Source: Pseudovibrio sp. JCM 19062
GTDB lineage: Bacteria; Pseudomonadota; Alphaproteobacteria; Rhizobiales; Stappiaceae
Length of the DNA stretch: 21,581 bases
Reading direction: 5' to 3'
Assembly (NCBI GenBank): GCA_001310715.1
Contig: BAXV01000062.1
Location: 1-21,581 of the forward strand
Part shown: one piece after another, positions 8,726 through 17,030 of the stretch
How the letters are laid out: each line of letters begins with the position of its first letter
Numbering within the stretch: the first letter of the stretch is position 1
Notes under the pieces: generated by a model
Database searches by the model: none
Told to the model about the DNA's origin: nothing
Seen by the model: only the letters and a program-made list of their open reading frames with translations
Program-made: the position numbers and the translations under genes

Positions 8726-9966
8726 ATGTCTGTAATCGAGCCGTCGTCTCTCTACGATTTGCTGGAGTGGTTGTCCAAGGATGCAAAAATGCTCGGGCGT
8801 CCGTGCCGTATCTTTGCGGTATTAGGGGAGCGCCTGCATAAAATGGGCGTAGCGGTGGACCGGATCTCGACCGGTATCTCTATTCTGGACCCCAATTACC
8901 ACGGTGAAGGGCTAATCTGGGAGCGGGGTGTGGGGCCGCGTATCCGGTACTTCCAACAGACCCCTGAATCGAGTGAGTCCTATAATCAAAGTTTGTGGAA
9001 GCGCTCCATCGAAAGCGGCAAGATCATCCGCCATAGATTTGGGGAGCATGATGAGTATGACCAGCTCAAAGTGTCTCAGGAACTGAAGGAACAGGGGTAT
9101 ACGGATTACGTTTCTGTTCCCATCAAGTTCTCGGATGGTGAATTGCATGGCCTCGCTTTTGCGACCCGTTCCGGTGATGGGTTTCGCGATGAAGATGTGG
9201 TTCTGTTTGAGCAGATTTCCGCTCCGTTATCGCTTATTTGCGAGTTGTTTAACTCCAGACAGGCCTCTGAAAGTATCCTGAACACCTATCTTGGCACTCG
9301 TGCGGGACGGCGGGTTATGGAGGGGGAGATCCAGCGTGGGGACGGCGAGCATATCAACGCGATTGTGGCGTTCTCTGATATTCGCAACTTCACCGGATTT
9401 TCCAATTATCTGCCTGATAAGGCGCTGTTGCATCTGCTCAATGAGTATTTCGGCATCATCACCTCCCGTGTTGAACAGCATGGCGGCGAGATCTTAAAGT
9501 TCATTGGGGATGAAGTGCTGGCGGTGTTTCCTTACACCGATGAGCAAAGTGCCAGAATAGCGGCGTTTGAGGCGCTGGCGGCGCTTCGGGAAAGCCTTGC
9601 GGATCTGGCGGTCGAGAATGCCCGCGGGTTCCCGGATCTGCCTGCCATCCATGTTGGCATGGGTGTGCATTCCGGGCGTGTTTTCTTCGGGAATGTTGGC
9701 GGTCAGAGGCGGCTGGACTTTACGGTCGTTGGGCCTGTGGTGAACGAGGCTGCCCGGATTGCCGATCTTTCCAAGCGCCTTAATCAGGAAATGCTGATCT
9801 CGCAGGCCGTTGCAAACATCCTTGACTGCGCTGAAGGCAACTATGTGGGGACTTACCCGCTCAAGGCTTCCCCACACCGGTCAATGTCTATCAAGCACCC
9901 GTGCTGACCAGATCCTGTGCGTTTGGACCCGGCAAAACGGCTTTTCTTGCTTTAGAGAAGAACTGA
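8726..9966 (+). CDS. Class III adenylate/guanylate cyclase (one frameshift near the C-terminus)
   Basis: The repaired product has 413 residues. The C-terminal half is a class III cyclase catalytic domain: AIVAFSDIRNFTGFSN and EILKFIGDEVLAVFP provide the two metal-binding Asp, the Lys of ILKF and the Asp of LDFTVVGP suit adenine binding, and VNEAARIADL gives the transition-state Asn and Arg. It therefore probably makes cAMP. The first 180 residues show no transmembrane helix and resemble a soluble sensor domain, perhaps GAF-like (VSVPIKFSDGELHGLAFATRSG). One G is missing after 9866 in CTCAAGG(G)CTTCCC. Repair gives YPLKGFPTPVNVYQAPVL, the standard domain ending, and moves the stop from 9907 to 9966. 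The repaired 3' end overlaps the convergent DUF599 gene by 76 bases. Confidence 0.87.
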
Positions 9967-10607
9967 CGTCTTATGAGCACCAGCATTACCATCAGGGTCG
10001 TCCCCATAAAGATATAGGGACCTACATACCACCCCAGATAACCGACAGCGAAGAACAGGGCTTGTTGGCCGTTGCTAAAGTGACGGCCTGCCAGCGTTGC
10101 CAGCCGTGCTGCGCGGAGTGAGGCTTGGACAGCTTCCTCGTTCTCGTCGTGGGCATCATCGGGAATCGAGCCCATGACAATGGTGGTGTAATTGAAGAGG
10201 CGATAAGCCAGCCGAATTTAAAGAAAGCATGGGCCAGAATAACCATCAGGCCGAAAGTCTTGGCTTCGTTCTGCAGTGGGTCATTTAGAAATGGCAGTTC
10301 GAGCAGCTGCGCCATGTTTGCGACCTCATCCATAGCGCTCAGCAGGGTGACGGTCCCGCCTATGGCGATCAGGGAGGCGGAGGCAAAAAAAGGCGGTTCC
10401 CTGCTGTAAGCCGGAGGCGATGTTGGTATCGGCAATACGTACCTGTCGCTTCAGCATGGCGCGCATCCATCGATATCGGTGAGCGTCCATGGCGTGGGAA
10501 AGCGTGTGCTTTGACCATGGGCTGTGGTAGGCCAGCCAACTGTACAAGCCCCATGCGAAGATGAAAAAGAAGATGGCTATGATGTTGGAAAGCTGGATCT
10601 GAAGCAT
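9891..10607 (-). CDS. DUF599 family inner-membrane protein (two frameshifts in this sequence)
   Basis: The repaired protein has 238 residues and several membrane segments: an N-terminal helix (IIAIFFFIFAWGLYSWLAY), a second (ASASLIAIGGTVTLLSAM), a third (FGLMVILAHAFFKFGWLI) and a C-terminal one (YVGPYIFMGTTLMVMLVLI). The internal sequence RIADTNIASGLQQGTAFFASAS is characteristic of the DUF599 family, which has no established function. The first break is the only gain of a base in this window: seven A at 10385-10391 where six are needed. The second is a loss of one G after 10202. The ATG start has AGAAAGA just upstream. It faces the adenylate cyclase gene and overlaps it tail to tail. Confidence 0.83.
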
Positions 10608-10871
10608 TGGTCTTTCTGTTTTTTTAAGGCTGTGTCTGGAAATTCAGCCTGCGTTCATACAGTGCTTGATATCTGTTTGGCATGATTTAGCAGAAGGGGC
10701 TAGAGCTGGTGGCTATTTGAGACTCAGTGAACCCAGCTAATTTGCAGTATTCACGGCTCTGACCCGTCAAAAATGGGGGTTCAGGTTGTCGCAAACGGGA
10801 GCTGCAACCCCAAAAAAGTCGGGTTTCCGACGAATTTTCCTAAAAAAAATGCATGGTCATTTTCTAGTAAT

Positions 10872-10889
10872 TGTCTAGATTTTTAGACA
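10872..10889. promoter_or_regulatory. Inverted repeat TGTCTA-N6-TAGACA, possible operator
   Basis: A perfect 6-bp dyad with a 6-bp spacer in an AT-rich intergenic stretch, shaped like the binding site of a dimeric repressor. No regulator gene adjoins it and its role is inferred from symmetry alone. Confidence 0.3.
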
Positions 10890-11090
10890 CTCAAAAATCA
10901 ACGTAAGCCGTTGGTACTACGGGGTTTTATTGATCATGTATATCTAACTGAGAAAAACGTGGTGGCGAAGTTTGACGGGACTGCGGCGATCTGATGGGTC
11001 AAATTTGCCGTTTTGCTGTTGCGCTTTGGGCAGGAGAGGGATATTTCCTGCGGCCTGTGCTGACGGGGTTTCCTCGGCGCACTCATATCA

Positions 11091-11103
11091 ACCATTAAAT
11101 GGT
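11091..11103. promoter_or_regulatory. Perfect palindrome ACCATT-A-AATGGT just before the small membrane ORF
   Basis: A 13-bp dyad ending five bases before the ATG at 11109, where a ribosome site would be expected. It could be an operator or a short hairpin over the translation start. Inference from position only. Confidence 0.3.
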
Positions 11104-11108
11104 GTTTT

Positions 11109-11216
11109 ATGGACCACGAAATTCAAAAGTCTTGCTGGGGGTTCACTGTTTGGACCGTAGCTACCCTTGGCGGCGTTTTGGCACTGCTTTACGTGTTTTC
11201 AGGTGCCGGCAGCTAA
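11109..11216 (+). CDS. Candidate 35-residue single-pass membrane protein
   Basis: An ATG-to-TAA frame codes for MDHEIQKSCWGFTVWTVATL and then a hydrophobic run ending YVFSGAGS. A polar ten-residue head and one helix (about residues 11-31) suggest a small inner-membrane protein. A strong intrinsic terminator begins 34 bases after the stop, which argues that a transcript ends with this frame. The head HE..K...GF followed by a helix faintly recalls the small subunit IV of aa3-type cytochrome oxidases, but this is weak. There is no good ribosome site: a perfect palindrome (11091-11103) stands directly before the start. A longer frame at 10972-11160 overlaps in another phase and looks like chance. 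Confidence 0.45.
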   Translation: MDHEIQKSCWGFTVWTVATLGGVLALLYVFSGAGS

Positions 11217-11249
11217 GCGCATAACAGCTGCCCAAACGTAGATTTTGAC

Positions 11250-11283
11250 AAGGGATGCGGACGTTATGTCTGCATCCCTTTTT
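11250..11283 (+). terminator. Intrinsic terminator after the small membrane ORF
   Basis: AAGGGATGC (11250-11258) pairs with GCATCCCTT (11272-11280). The inner part continues with a G-T pair and GAC/GTC around the loop GTTAT, and a run of five T covers 11279-11283. It is one of the strongest terminators in the window. Confidence 0.85.
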
Positions 11284-11587
11284 CATTGTGCTGGTTCTAG
11301 CCGAAAATGAAAATTGATACTGTGTTCCTGATCACGACCTGTTGGTTCGTCCTGCGCGCATCACCTTCCTCTTTAAGCTTGTGCTCCCTTCCTTTAAAAT
11401 ACTCCTCTCCAGCCCTCCTATACGATTGCTGAAAGCGATTTGCCGTAGGCGTAGGCTAGCCGGTCTATCTGGCTTGTACAGAGGCTTTTCAACGAGCCTG
11501 AGTGATCACCAATATGTTTGTGCAAGGCGTTAGCTATGGGCATTGCTTTAGCTGGCTAAAACCAATTCTTCCTGCTATTTGAACATC
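11284..11587. other. Gene-free stretch before the DUF1489 gene
   Basis: About 300 bases with only short chance open frames and no clear promoter or repeat that I can support. It presumably contains the DUF1489 promoter. Confidence 0.4.
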
Positions 11588-12032
11588 ATGACGTTACATC
11601 TGGTGAAACTCTGTGTTGGCGTGGAAAGCGTTGACCAGCTGCGGACTTATATCGAACAGCGACAGATTTTGGCGCTGTCGCAAGGCCTAAGCGATGAACA
11701 GATCCATACCACCCGTATGGTGCCGACGCGCATTGATGAATTGCTTGATGGTGGCTCGCTCTATTGGGTGATCAAGGGCAATGTTCAGGTTCGGCAGAAA
11801 CTAATTGATATCCGCGTTCACAAAGACGATTCCGGCAAAAGACGCTGTGAGCTTGTGATGGAGCCGTATCTTCACCAGACGCAGTTACAGCCGCGCAGGC
11901 TTTTCAGGGCTGGCGTTACCTGAAGCCTCAGATGCGCCGCCGGATGTGTCAGGGCCTCTGCTGGATGAGGATCAACTTGCGGAAATGCCGGAGGCAATGC
12001 GCCGTGAATTACAGGAACTCTGCCTGATTTAG
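11588..12032 (+). CDS. DUF1489 family protein (two frameshifts in this sequence)
   Basis: The repaired product is 148 residues and shows the whole DUF1489 pattern: the canonical start MTLHLVKLCVGV, then HTTRMVPTRIDELLDGGSL, YWVIKGNVQVRQKL and PRRAFQGWRYLKPSDAPPD. The family is conserved in alphaproteobacteria, is about 140-150 residues long and has no known function. One G is missing after 11899 (AGG(G)CTTTT) and one C near 11927 (GCC(C)TCAG). Without repair translation leaves the frame and stops at 11923. I start at ATG 11588 because it begins the family motif. A TTG three codons upstream is in frame. The ribosome site is weak. Confidence 0.87.
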
Positions 12033-12050
12033 AGCTGGCGCTGTGAGGAG

Positions 12051-12084
12051 TCCTTCGGGCAATTACGTTTAATCGCCCGAAGGA
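12051..12084. repeat. Hairpin after the DUF1489 gene, without a T-run
   Basis: TCCTTCGGGC (12051-12060) is the exact reverse complement of GCCCGAAGGA (12075-12084), giving a 10-bp GC-rich stem with a 14-base loop, 18 bases after the stop codon. There is no U-tract on either side, so it may protect the mRNA 3' end or form part of the repeat unit that follows. Confidence 0.6.
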
Positions 12085-12108
12085 ATGCGTTTAACTCGCG
12101 AACTTTCC

Positions 12109-12196
12109 CTGAAAACCGATCTCCACTTTACAGGGCTACGCATTATTTCCCGCGTAGCCTTGTCTGAAAATCGGTCGCCACTTTGCAGGGCTACGC
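12109..12196. repeat. Two copies of a 33-bp intergenic repeat with an internal hairpin
   Basis: Copy A (12109-12141) and copy B (12164-12196) both begin CTGAAAA and end CAGGGCTACGC; they differ at four of 33 positions. Between them GGCTACGC (12134-12141) pairs with GCGTAGCC (12152-12159). The GAAAA-CGG-TC-CCACTTT core resembles a short repeat scattered between genes of rhizobia and relatives, as I recall it. The pair lies between the convergent DUF1489 and panC genes, where such elements usually sit. Confidence 0.65.
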
Positions 12197-12197
12197 T

Positions 12198-13039
12198 TTA
12201 CACTTCAATATTGTCGATCAGGCGGGTGGTGCCGATTTTTGCTGCGACGAGAATGCGGGTGCCGCTGGTTTCAATGGGGGTGCCCAGGTGTTTGCCATGG
12301 CGCAACTCGAAATAGTCGGTTGTAAAGCCTGAGAGTTTCAGAGCGGCCAGCGCTTTCTTGCGCACCTCAATCCAGCTCTCACCGTTGCGAAGCGCATTGC
12401 GTGCTGTGGTCAGCGTTTGGGAGATCGCGATTGCTGTCTGGCGTTCCCTGTCATCCAGATACTCATTGCGGGACGACATGGCGAGGCCATCGTGTTCGCG
12501 CACGATCGGGGCACCAATGATCTTGGTCGGCAGGTGCAGGTCTTTGGCCATCCGTTCAATGACACGCAGCTGCTGGTAATCTTTTTCGCCAAACACGGCA
12601 ACGTCAGGAAGGACCGCAAGCAATAGTTTTGCCACCACAGTTGCAACGCCGTTGAAGAAATGCGGTCGGTGGTCGGTTTCCAGCCCAAGAGCCGGGCCTT
12701 CGACCTGGATTGAGGTGGCGAAGCCGTTGGGATACATTTCTTTCGCATTTGGAGCGAAGACGCCAAAAATATTATGGTCTGCTAGCTTTTGCAGGTCGGA
12801 CTCTTCGGTTCTTGGATAGCTTTCGAAATCCTCGCCCGGAGCGAACTGTTTTGGATTTACAAAGATCGAAGCAATCACGATGTCTGCATGTTCGCGGGCC
12901 TTGTCGATCAGCGACAGGTGACCGGCGTGCAGGCGCCCATGGTCGGAACAAGCGCGATTGTTTTGCCTTCTCGTCTCAGAGGTACGAGCGCAGCCCTTAG
13001 TGCGTCTACGCTACGGTAAACGTCCGGGAGATTTCTCAT
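12198..13039 (-). CDS. panC: Pantothenate synthetase (one frameshift in this sequence)
   Basis: Condenses pantoate with beta-alanine using ATP, the last step of vitamin B5 synthesis. The adenylyl-transferase signatures are clear: PTMGALHAGHLSLI (HxGH nucleotide site), IFVNPKQF, VAVFGEKDYQQL and LAMSSRNEYL. The repaired length is 280 residues, against 283 in E. coli. One base is missing near 12932, where GGCGCC needs another C on the coding strand; without it the frame ends at MGACTPVTCR. The ATG at 13039 (MRNLPDVYRSV) has GGAG six bases upstream and is preferred over the in-frame ATG at 13051. No panB adjoins it. The gene ends just beside the repeat pair at 12109-12196. Confidence 0.94.
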
Positions 13040-13311
13040 TGATGTCTCCATGTGGGAACACATCCCTATATTTCTTTGCTGTGCAGCTTTTCTTATCTGT
13101 TGTTGGTAATGGGTTCGTGCAGCCACTGTTGAACCCATTTGCAAGCAGAAACTGATATACTCGGACATAGCAGATTTTGCAGGCATTCTCACTGCGCAAT
13201 AGTGGGTATTGGTCTTTAGGTAGCGAAATGAACAAACTGTCCCAAGAATTGTTCAAGCTCTTGAAATAAAACGCCTTCATAATCGGACGTGACGTGAATA
13301 CAGGTGTGCCA

Positions 13312-14034
13312 ATGTCAGACAAGCTCTCCAAAAGAACCGGTTTCTTGAATAACCCTGCAGAAGCAAAGAATGATCTTGCCAATTTTCTGGAGGCTGCAAA
13401 GGGGGCTGTTGCAGCGCCGGAAGGTGGTGAACGTGGCCGGTTGATCTTTGCGCTGGACGCGACCATGAGCCGTCAGCCCACATGGGATCAGGCCTGTCAT
13501 TTGCAGGAGGAAATGTTCATTGAGGCGGGCCGGGTTGGCTCGCTGGATGTGCAGCTGGTGTTTTTTCGCGGGTTTGGTGAGTGCAAGTCGTCGCGCTGGG
13601 TCAGTAACTCCAAGGAGCTGGGCAGCATGATGCGCAAGATCCACGTGCAGGCCGGACGGACGCAGATTCGCAAAGTGCTGGACCATGCTTTGAAAGAGAC
13701 CCGGAAGAAACGGGTGCAGGCGGTGGTTTATATTGGAGACTGCATGGAGGAGAATCCTGATCTTGTTTGTGACAAGGCAGGAGAGCTTGGTTTATTAGGC
13801 GTGCCGGTTTTTGTCTTTCAGGAAGGCAAGGATAGTGTGGCAGAGCGGGCGTACCGGGAGATTGTGCGGTTGAGCAACGGGGTCTATCTGAATTTTGATG
13901 AGGGATCTGCTGCCAGTTTGCGCGGACTGCTTGCCGCGATTGCCACATTTTCGGCCGGGGGCAGACAGGCCCTTGAGCAACTTGAGCAATCGGGGCATAA
14001 AGGTGCGCAATTCTTGATAGAACACCTTAAGTAA
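13312..14034 (+). CDS. VWA-like domain protein paired with a membrane J-protein
   Basis: Intact soluble protein of 240 residues. The central part resembles a von Willebrand factor A fold: RLIFALDATMSRQPTWDQA has Asp49, Thr51 and Ser53 in a DxTxS version of the metal-site motif, and VQAVVYIGDCMEENPD and GVPVFVFQEGKD follow as later strands. No signal peptide or membrane helix is seen. The gene is followed after 17 bases by a membrane-anchored J-domain protein. This gene pair is familiar in alphaproteobacteria but I know no assigned function. A GTG at 13294 is in frame and could be the start; neither candidate has a strong ribosome site. Confidence 0.8.
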   Translation: MSDKLSKRTGFLNNPAEAKNDLANFLEAAKGAVAAPEGGERGRLIFALDATMSRQPTWDQACHLQEEMFIEAGRVGSLDVQLVFFRGFGECKSSRWVSNSKELGSMMRKIHVQAGRTQIRKVLDHALKETRKKRVQAVVYIGDCMEENPDLVCDKAGELGLLGVPVFVFQEGKDSVAERAYREIVRLSNGVYLNFDEGSAASLRGLLAAIATFSAGGRQALEQLEQSGHKGAQFLIEHLK

Positions 14035-14051
14035 TGCATGTCAGGTAATAT

Positions 14052-14781
14052 ATGGGCTATTTGGTCTTGGGAGGACTGGTTCTTGCCGTCCTCTATCTCT
14101 TCGCAAAGTGGATGACGCAGTCCAATCCGGCAAAGCTTGCAGAAGTTTTGAAGATGCTGATCGGCGGGCTGCTGCTGGTCTACTGCGCGTTTCTTGCGCT
14201 CACGGGCAAATATTTTGTCGCGCTGCCGCTTGCTGCGTTTGCGCTTTCCCTTCTGGGTGGGGATCTGCGCAAAATTTCCGGTTTCCCGGCGGGTTTTCCC
14301 TTGGTGGACTGGGAGGGGCTTCAAAGAGCGCCGGTCAGACTTCCAACATCTCATCTTCCTTTCTCCATATGGAGCTGGAACATGACAGCAAGAAGCTTGA
14401 GGCAAAGTGCTTGCCGGTACATTCGCTGGTCGTGCCTTGAGTTCTCTGGAAGTTGGCGAACTCAGACAGCTTTGGCGCGAAGTGCAACGGGATGGGGACA
14501 GCGTTGCCCTACTCGAAGCTTACCTCGATAGCAGGCTCTCCAACTGGCGTGTAAACTTCCAGACGGATTCCGCAGCGGGGCAGAGAGACACGTCGAGCTC
14601 GAGCGCTCTGACTGAGAAGGAGGCCTACGAGGTTCTTGGACTTGCGCCGGGAGCCTCGGTGGACGAGATCCGAGCTGCCCACCGCAGACTGATTAAGCGA
14701 TTGCACCCTGACAGTGGGGGGTCGGCTTTCCTGGCTTCCAAACTCAACGAGGCGAAGGATCGGCTTCTCAACAGACATTAG
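14052..14781 (+). CDS. Membrane-anchored J-domain (DnaJ-like) protein (two frameshifts in this sequence)
   Basis: The repaired product is 243 residues. The N-terminus has a membrane helix (GYLVLGGLVLAVLYLFAKW) and a second hydrophobic stretch around residues 37-68. The middle is linker and helical sequence, and the last 60 residues form a J domain: EKEAYEVLGLAPGASVDEIR, the diagnostic HPD in IKRLHPDSGG, then LNEAKDRLL. The J domain should activate an Hsp70 at the membrane; a C-terminal J domain behind membrane helices recalls mitochondrial Pam18/Tim14. A base is missing at about 14294-14300 (T or C run) and another after 14407 (AAG(G)TG). It ends 22 bases from the convergent carboxypeptidase gene. 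Confidence 0.82.
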
Positions 14782-14802
14782 ACTCACCGTGATTGATACG
14801 AG

Positions 14803-16249
14803 TTACTGATAGACGGCATAGCAGGAGTACTTGGCTTTCTTGAGCTCTGCACAAGCATCCCATGCGGCTGTTTTGGTTTCAAACCCGATGAACCGCGCAC
14901 GGTATAGAGTTTGCTTCTTGGATTTGACCGGTTCAGTGTAAATGCGTTTGTCGCGCAGGGTTGATGCTGCGGCAGCGCGCGCGTTCTTCAGGATCTTGAT
15001 AGCTTTATCCTGACTGTCGGTCGCGGAAATTTGAATGTGCCAGCCAGACGTGTTGATGTCTTCTGGCTTCAGGCTGGCGATCTGCTTTGCTATTGGAGCG
15101 GAGGAGGGTGCCGGGGTTGCAGCTGGCTGCTGCGCGTTTGTCGAGGCGGAGACAGCGGGCGCGGCCAGTGAATTGGCAACCAGTTCCTTACGCGGTTCTG
15201 GAAGAGCGGCTTGTTGCTCCAGCATTTTTGCGATTGGATCGGTTGGCTTTGAATTCGGTTTTGCCGAGTTCGCGTCGGCATAGGCCATGAGTGTTGGCTG
15301 CTCTGCCTGCTCCGAGGTGGCTTTTGCGACCGGAATTGCCGGTGCGACTTTCGGGAACTTGTAGTCTTTCACACCAGCATACAGCATTGGCGCGGTGCGG
15401 CGGCCATTGGATGCTTTTGGCAGGTACTGATTGATCAGCTTGACCATCTGTGCATCACGGTTCTGGCGGTTCTGCCACCCAACACCACAGCGACGATGTG
15501 GCGATTGTTGCGTTTTACGTTGGTCACGATGTTAAAACCGGAGGCATTGATATAGCCGGTTTTAATGCCATCGACACCTTTTACGCGTCCCAGCAAGTTG
15601 TTGTGGTTGCCCATGCGGCGGCCATGAAACGTATAGGAGCGGGTGTTGAAGTACTCATAGTACTTGGGAAAACGCTCCTGAACCGCGCGGCCCAGCAGCG
15701 CAAGGTCGGCAGCGGTGGTGACCTGCTGGGAATTTGGCAGGCCGTGCGGGTTCTTAAATGTGGTGTTGCGCATGCCGATGGCGCGGGCGGTCCGTGTCAT
15801 GCGGCGGGCAAAGGCTTGCTCGGAGCCGGAAATGTGTTCTGCAATCACCGTCGCCGCATCATTTGCAGACTTGGTGATGAGTCCGAACATGGCGTCCTTT
15901 ACCAGCAAAGAGTTTCCTGCCTTCAGGCCAAGCTTTGTTGGCGGGCGACCCGCGGCGTAGCGGGAGACTTCATTTTGGTGTTGAGTGAGAGACGACCAGC
16001 CTGAAGCTCCTCAAAGAGGACATAAAGCGTCATTATCTTTGTGGTGGAGGCTGGGAAGCGCGGTGCATTGGCGCTATTGGAATACAAAACCTTGCCGGTT
16101 TTGGCATCAATAACAATACCGGCATATTTGGAGTTCGCCTCCGCTATGGAGGGAATTGTAGCGAGTGCTACGGTCACGGCAATAATGCCAAGAACTTGTC
16201 CAAATGTCTTCTTCAGGCGCCAAATTGGCCCAAAATTACGCAGACCCAT
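14803..16249 (-). CDS. D-alanyl-D-alanine carboxypeptidase with C-terminal SPOR domain (two frameshifts in this sequence)
   Basis: Periplasmic penicillin-binding protein of the S11 peptidase family, trimming the terminal D-Ala of peptidoglycan pentapeptides. A signal peptide (VLGIIAVTVALATIPSIAEA) is followed by all three active-site motifs: SxxK in FPASTTKIM, SxN in TKSANDAAT and KTG in GIKTGYINASG. After a Pro/Ala-rich linker the C-terminal 80 residues (SGWHIQISATDSQDKAIKIL to YSCYAVYQ) form a SPOR domain, which binds denuded glycan at division sites. The repaired length is 482 residues. Breaks lie near 15969 (missing T in GAC(T)TTCAT) and near 15461 (missing T in GG(T)TTCTGG), both plus-strand. 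The SPOR fusion is common in alphaproteobacteria. Confidence 0.92.
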
Positions 16250-16641
16250 GTTTTTTTTCGCCCCGTGAGCAATGATGGCGGCTTACGCGCTCTCTACAAA
16301 AAAATCGGTTGTGATGTCGTGAGGTGTGTTCTCAAAGCCTCAGCCGCACTCAATACAGCATTTGCAGCCCCTCCCAATCACTTCATACCCAGAATGATGC
16401 GATTACGGTTACAATTCAGTAAATGCGTAGAGGCAGTTTGCAAAAATCTTACTTTTTCTTTTTCTGGACTGCCACCAAGCCCCTGTCTTTTTTTGTAATG
16501 TTGCAGTGCAAAAAAAATATTGACAAAATTTGTGCGGCGCATACTATCCCTGCGTAAGTTTGAATATGTGGCGTTTGCTCCCCAAGAAAGAAAAACCTAA
16601 TCATTGAAATGCCGGGACGCCCAATTGATGAGGGAATTTTT
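16250..16641. other. Divergent region between the carboxypeptidase and phasin genes
   Basis: Nearly 400 bases without a supported gene. The right half is AT-rich and contains the phasin promoter candidate at 16520-16547. The carboxypeptidase promoter should lie in the left half but I could not place it. Confidence 0.45.
16520..16547 (+). promoter_or_regulatory. Probable sigma-70 type promoter of the phasin gene
   Basis: TTGACA at 16520-16525 is a perfect -35 consensus; 16 bases later TACTAT (16542-16547) matches four of six -10 positions. The predicted transcript would start about 85-90 bases before the phasin ATG. Confidence 0.6.
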
Positions 16642-16974
16642 ATGGTTACAGGATTTGAAAATATGCAGAAGCTTGGCAAAGAGAACATGGATGTAGCTAT
16701 GCGAAGCTTCGGTGCCTTTTCTAAGGGCATTCAGGCAATCTCTGCTGAAGTTGCGGATTATTCCAAGAAGTCTATCGAGGAAAGCAGTGCAGCAATTGAA
16801 AAGGTTGTGGCAGCTAAATCTCTCGACAAAGCTATGGAAGCCCAGGCGGATTTTGCAAAAGTCAGTTATGAGAGCATGGTAGGTCAGGCCGCTAAAATTG
16901 GCGAAATGTATGCTGAAGTCGCAAAAGACGCATACAAGCCCTATGAAAATATGCTGTCTAAAACTGCTAAGTGA
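16642..16974 (+). CDS. Phasin family protein
   Basis: Intact 110-residue protein, highly helical and Ala/Lys/Glu-rich, with the phasin pattern: FENMQKLGKENMDVAMRSFG, then AFSKGIQAISAEVADYSKKS, AAKSLDKAMEAQADFAKVSY and VAKDAYKPYE near the end. Phasins coat polyhydroxyalkanoate granules and control their size, and this length is typical of the alphaproteobacterial type. AGGGA six bases before the ATG at 16642 decides the start over an ATG at 16609. It has its own promoter and terminator, so it is probably monocistronic and may be strongly expressed. No polymer synthase gene is near. Some phasin-like proteins do not bind granules. Confidence 0.88.
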   Translation: MVTGFENMQKLGKENMDVAMRSFGAFSKGIQAISAEVADYSKKSIEESSAAIEKVVAAKSLDKAMEAQADFAKVSYESMVGQAAKIGEMYAEVAKDAYKPYENMLSKTAK

Positions 16975-16996
16975 TCAGTTGATCCAATCGTGATTG

Positions 16997-17030
16997 AAAG
17001 CCCGAAGCCGGTCACCGCTTCGGGCTTTTT
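16997..17030 (+). terminator. Intrinsic terminator of the phasin gene
   Basis: AAAGCCCGAAGC (16997-17008), loop CGGTCACC, GCTTCGGGCTTT (17017-17028), continuing as a five-T run to 17030. The 12-bp perfect stem lies 23 bases after the stop codon. Confidence 0.93.

Larger units (their letters stand above)
10608..11108. other. 500-base region without a supported gene, rich in inverted repeats
   Basis: Only short chance open frames occur. Visible structures are GGGGTT (10776-10781) with AACCCC (10806-10811), a tight hairpin GTCGG-GTTT-CCGAC (10818-10831), and an 18-bp inverted repeat TGTCTA-N6-TAGACA (10872-10889). The downstream part from about 10840 is AT-rich. It may hold promoters and operators for the DUF599 gene and the small gene at 11109, or a small RNA. 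Confidence 0.4.

Noticed and set aside
10972..11160. A 62-codon open frame overlapping the small membrane ORF
   Set aside because: It has no ribosome site or recognisable pattern, is Cys-rich in a random-looking way and runs through the palindrome.
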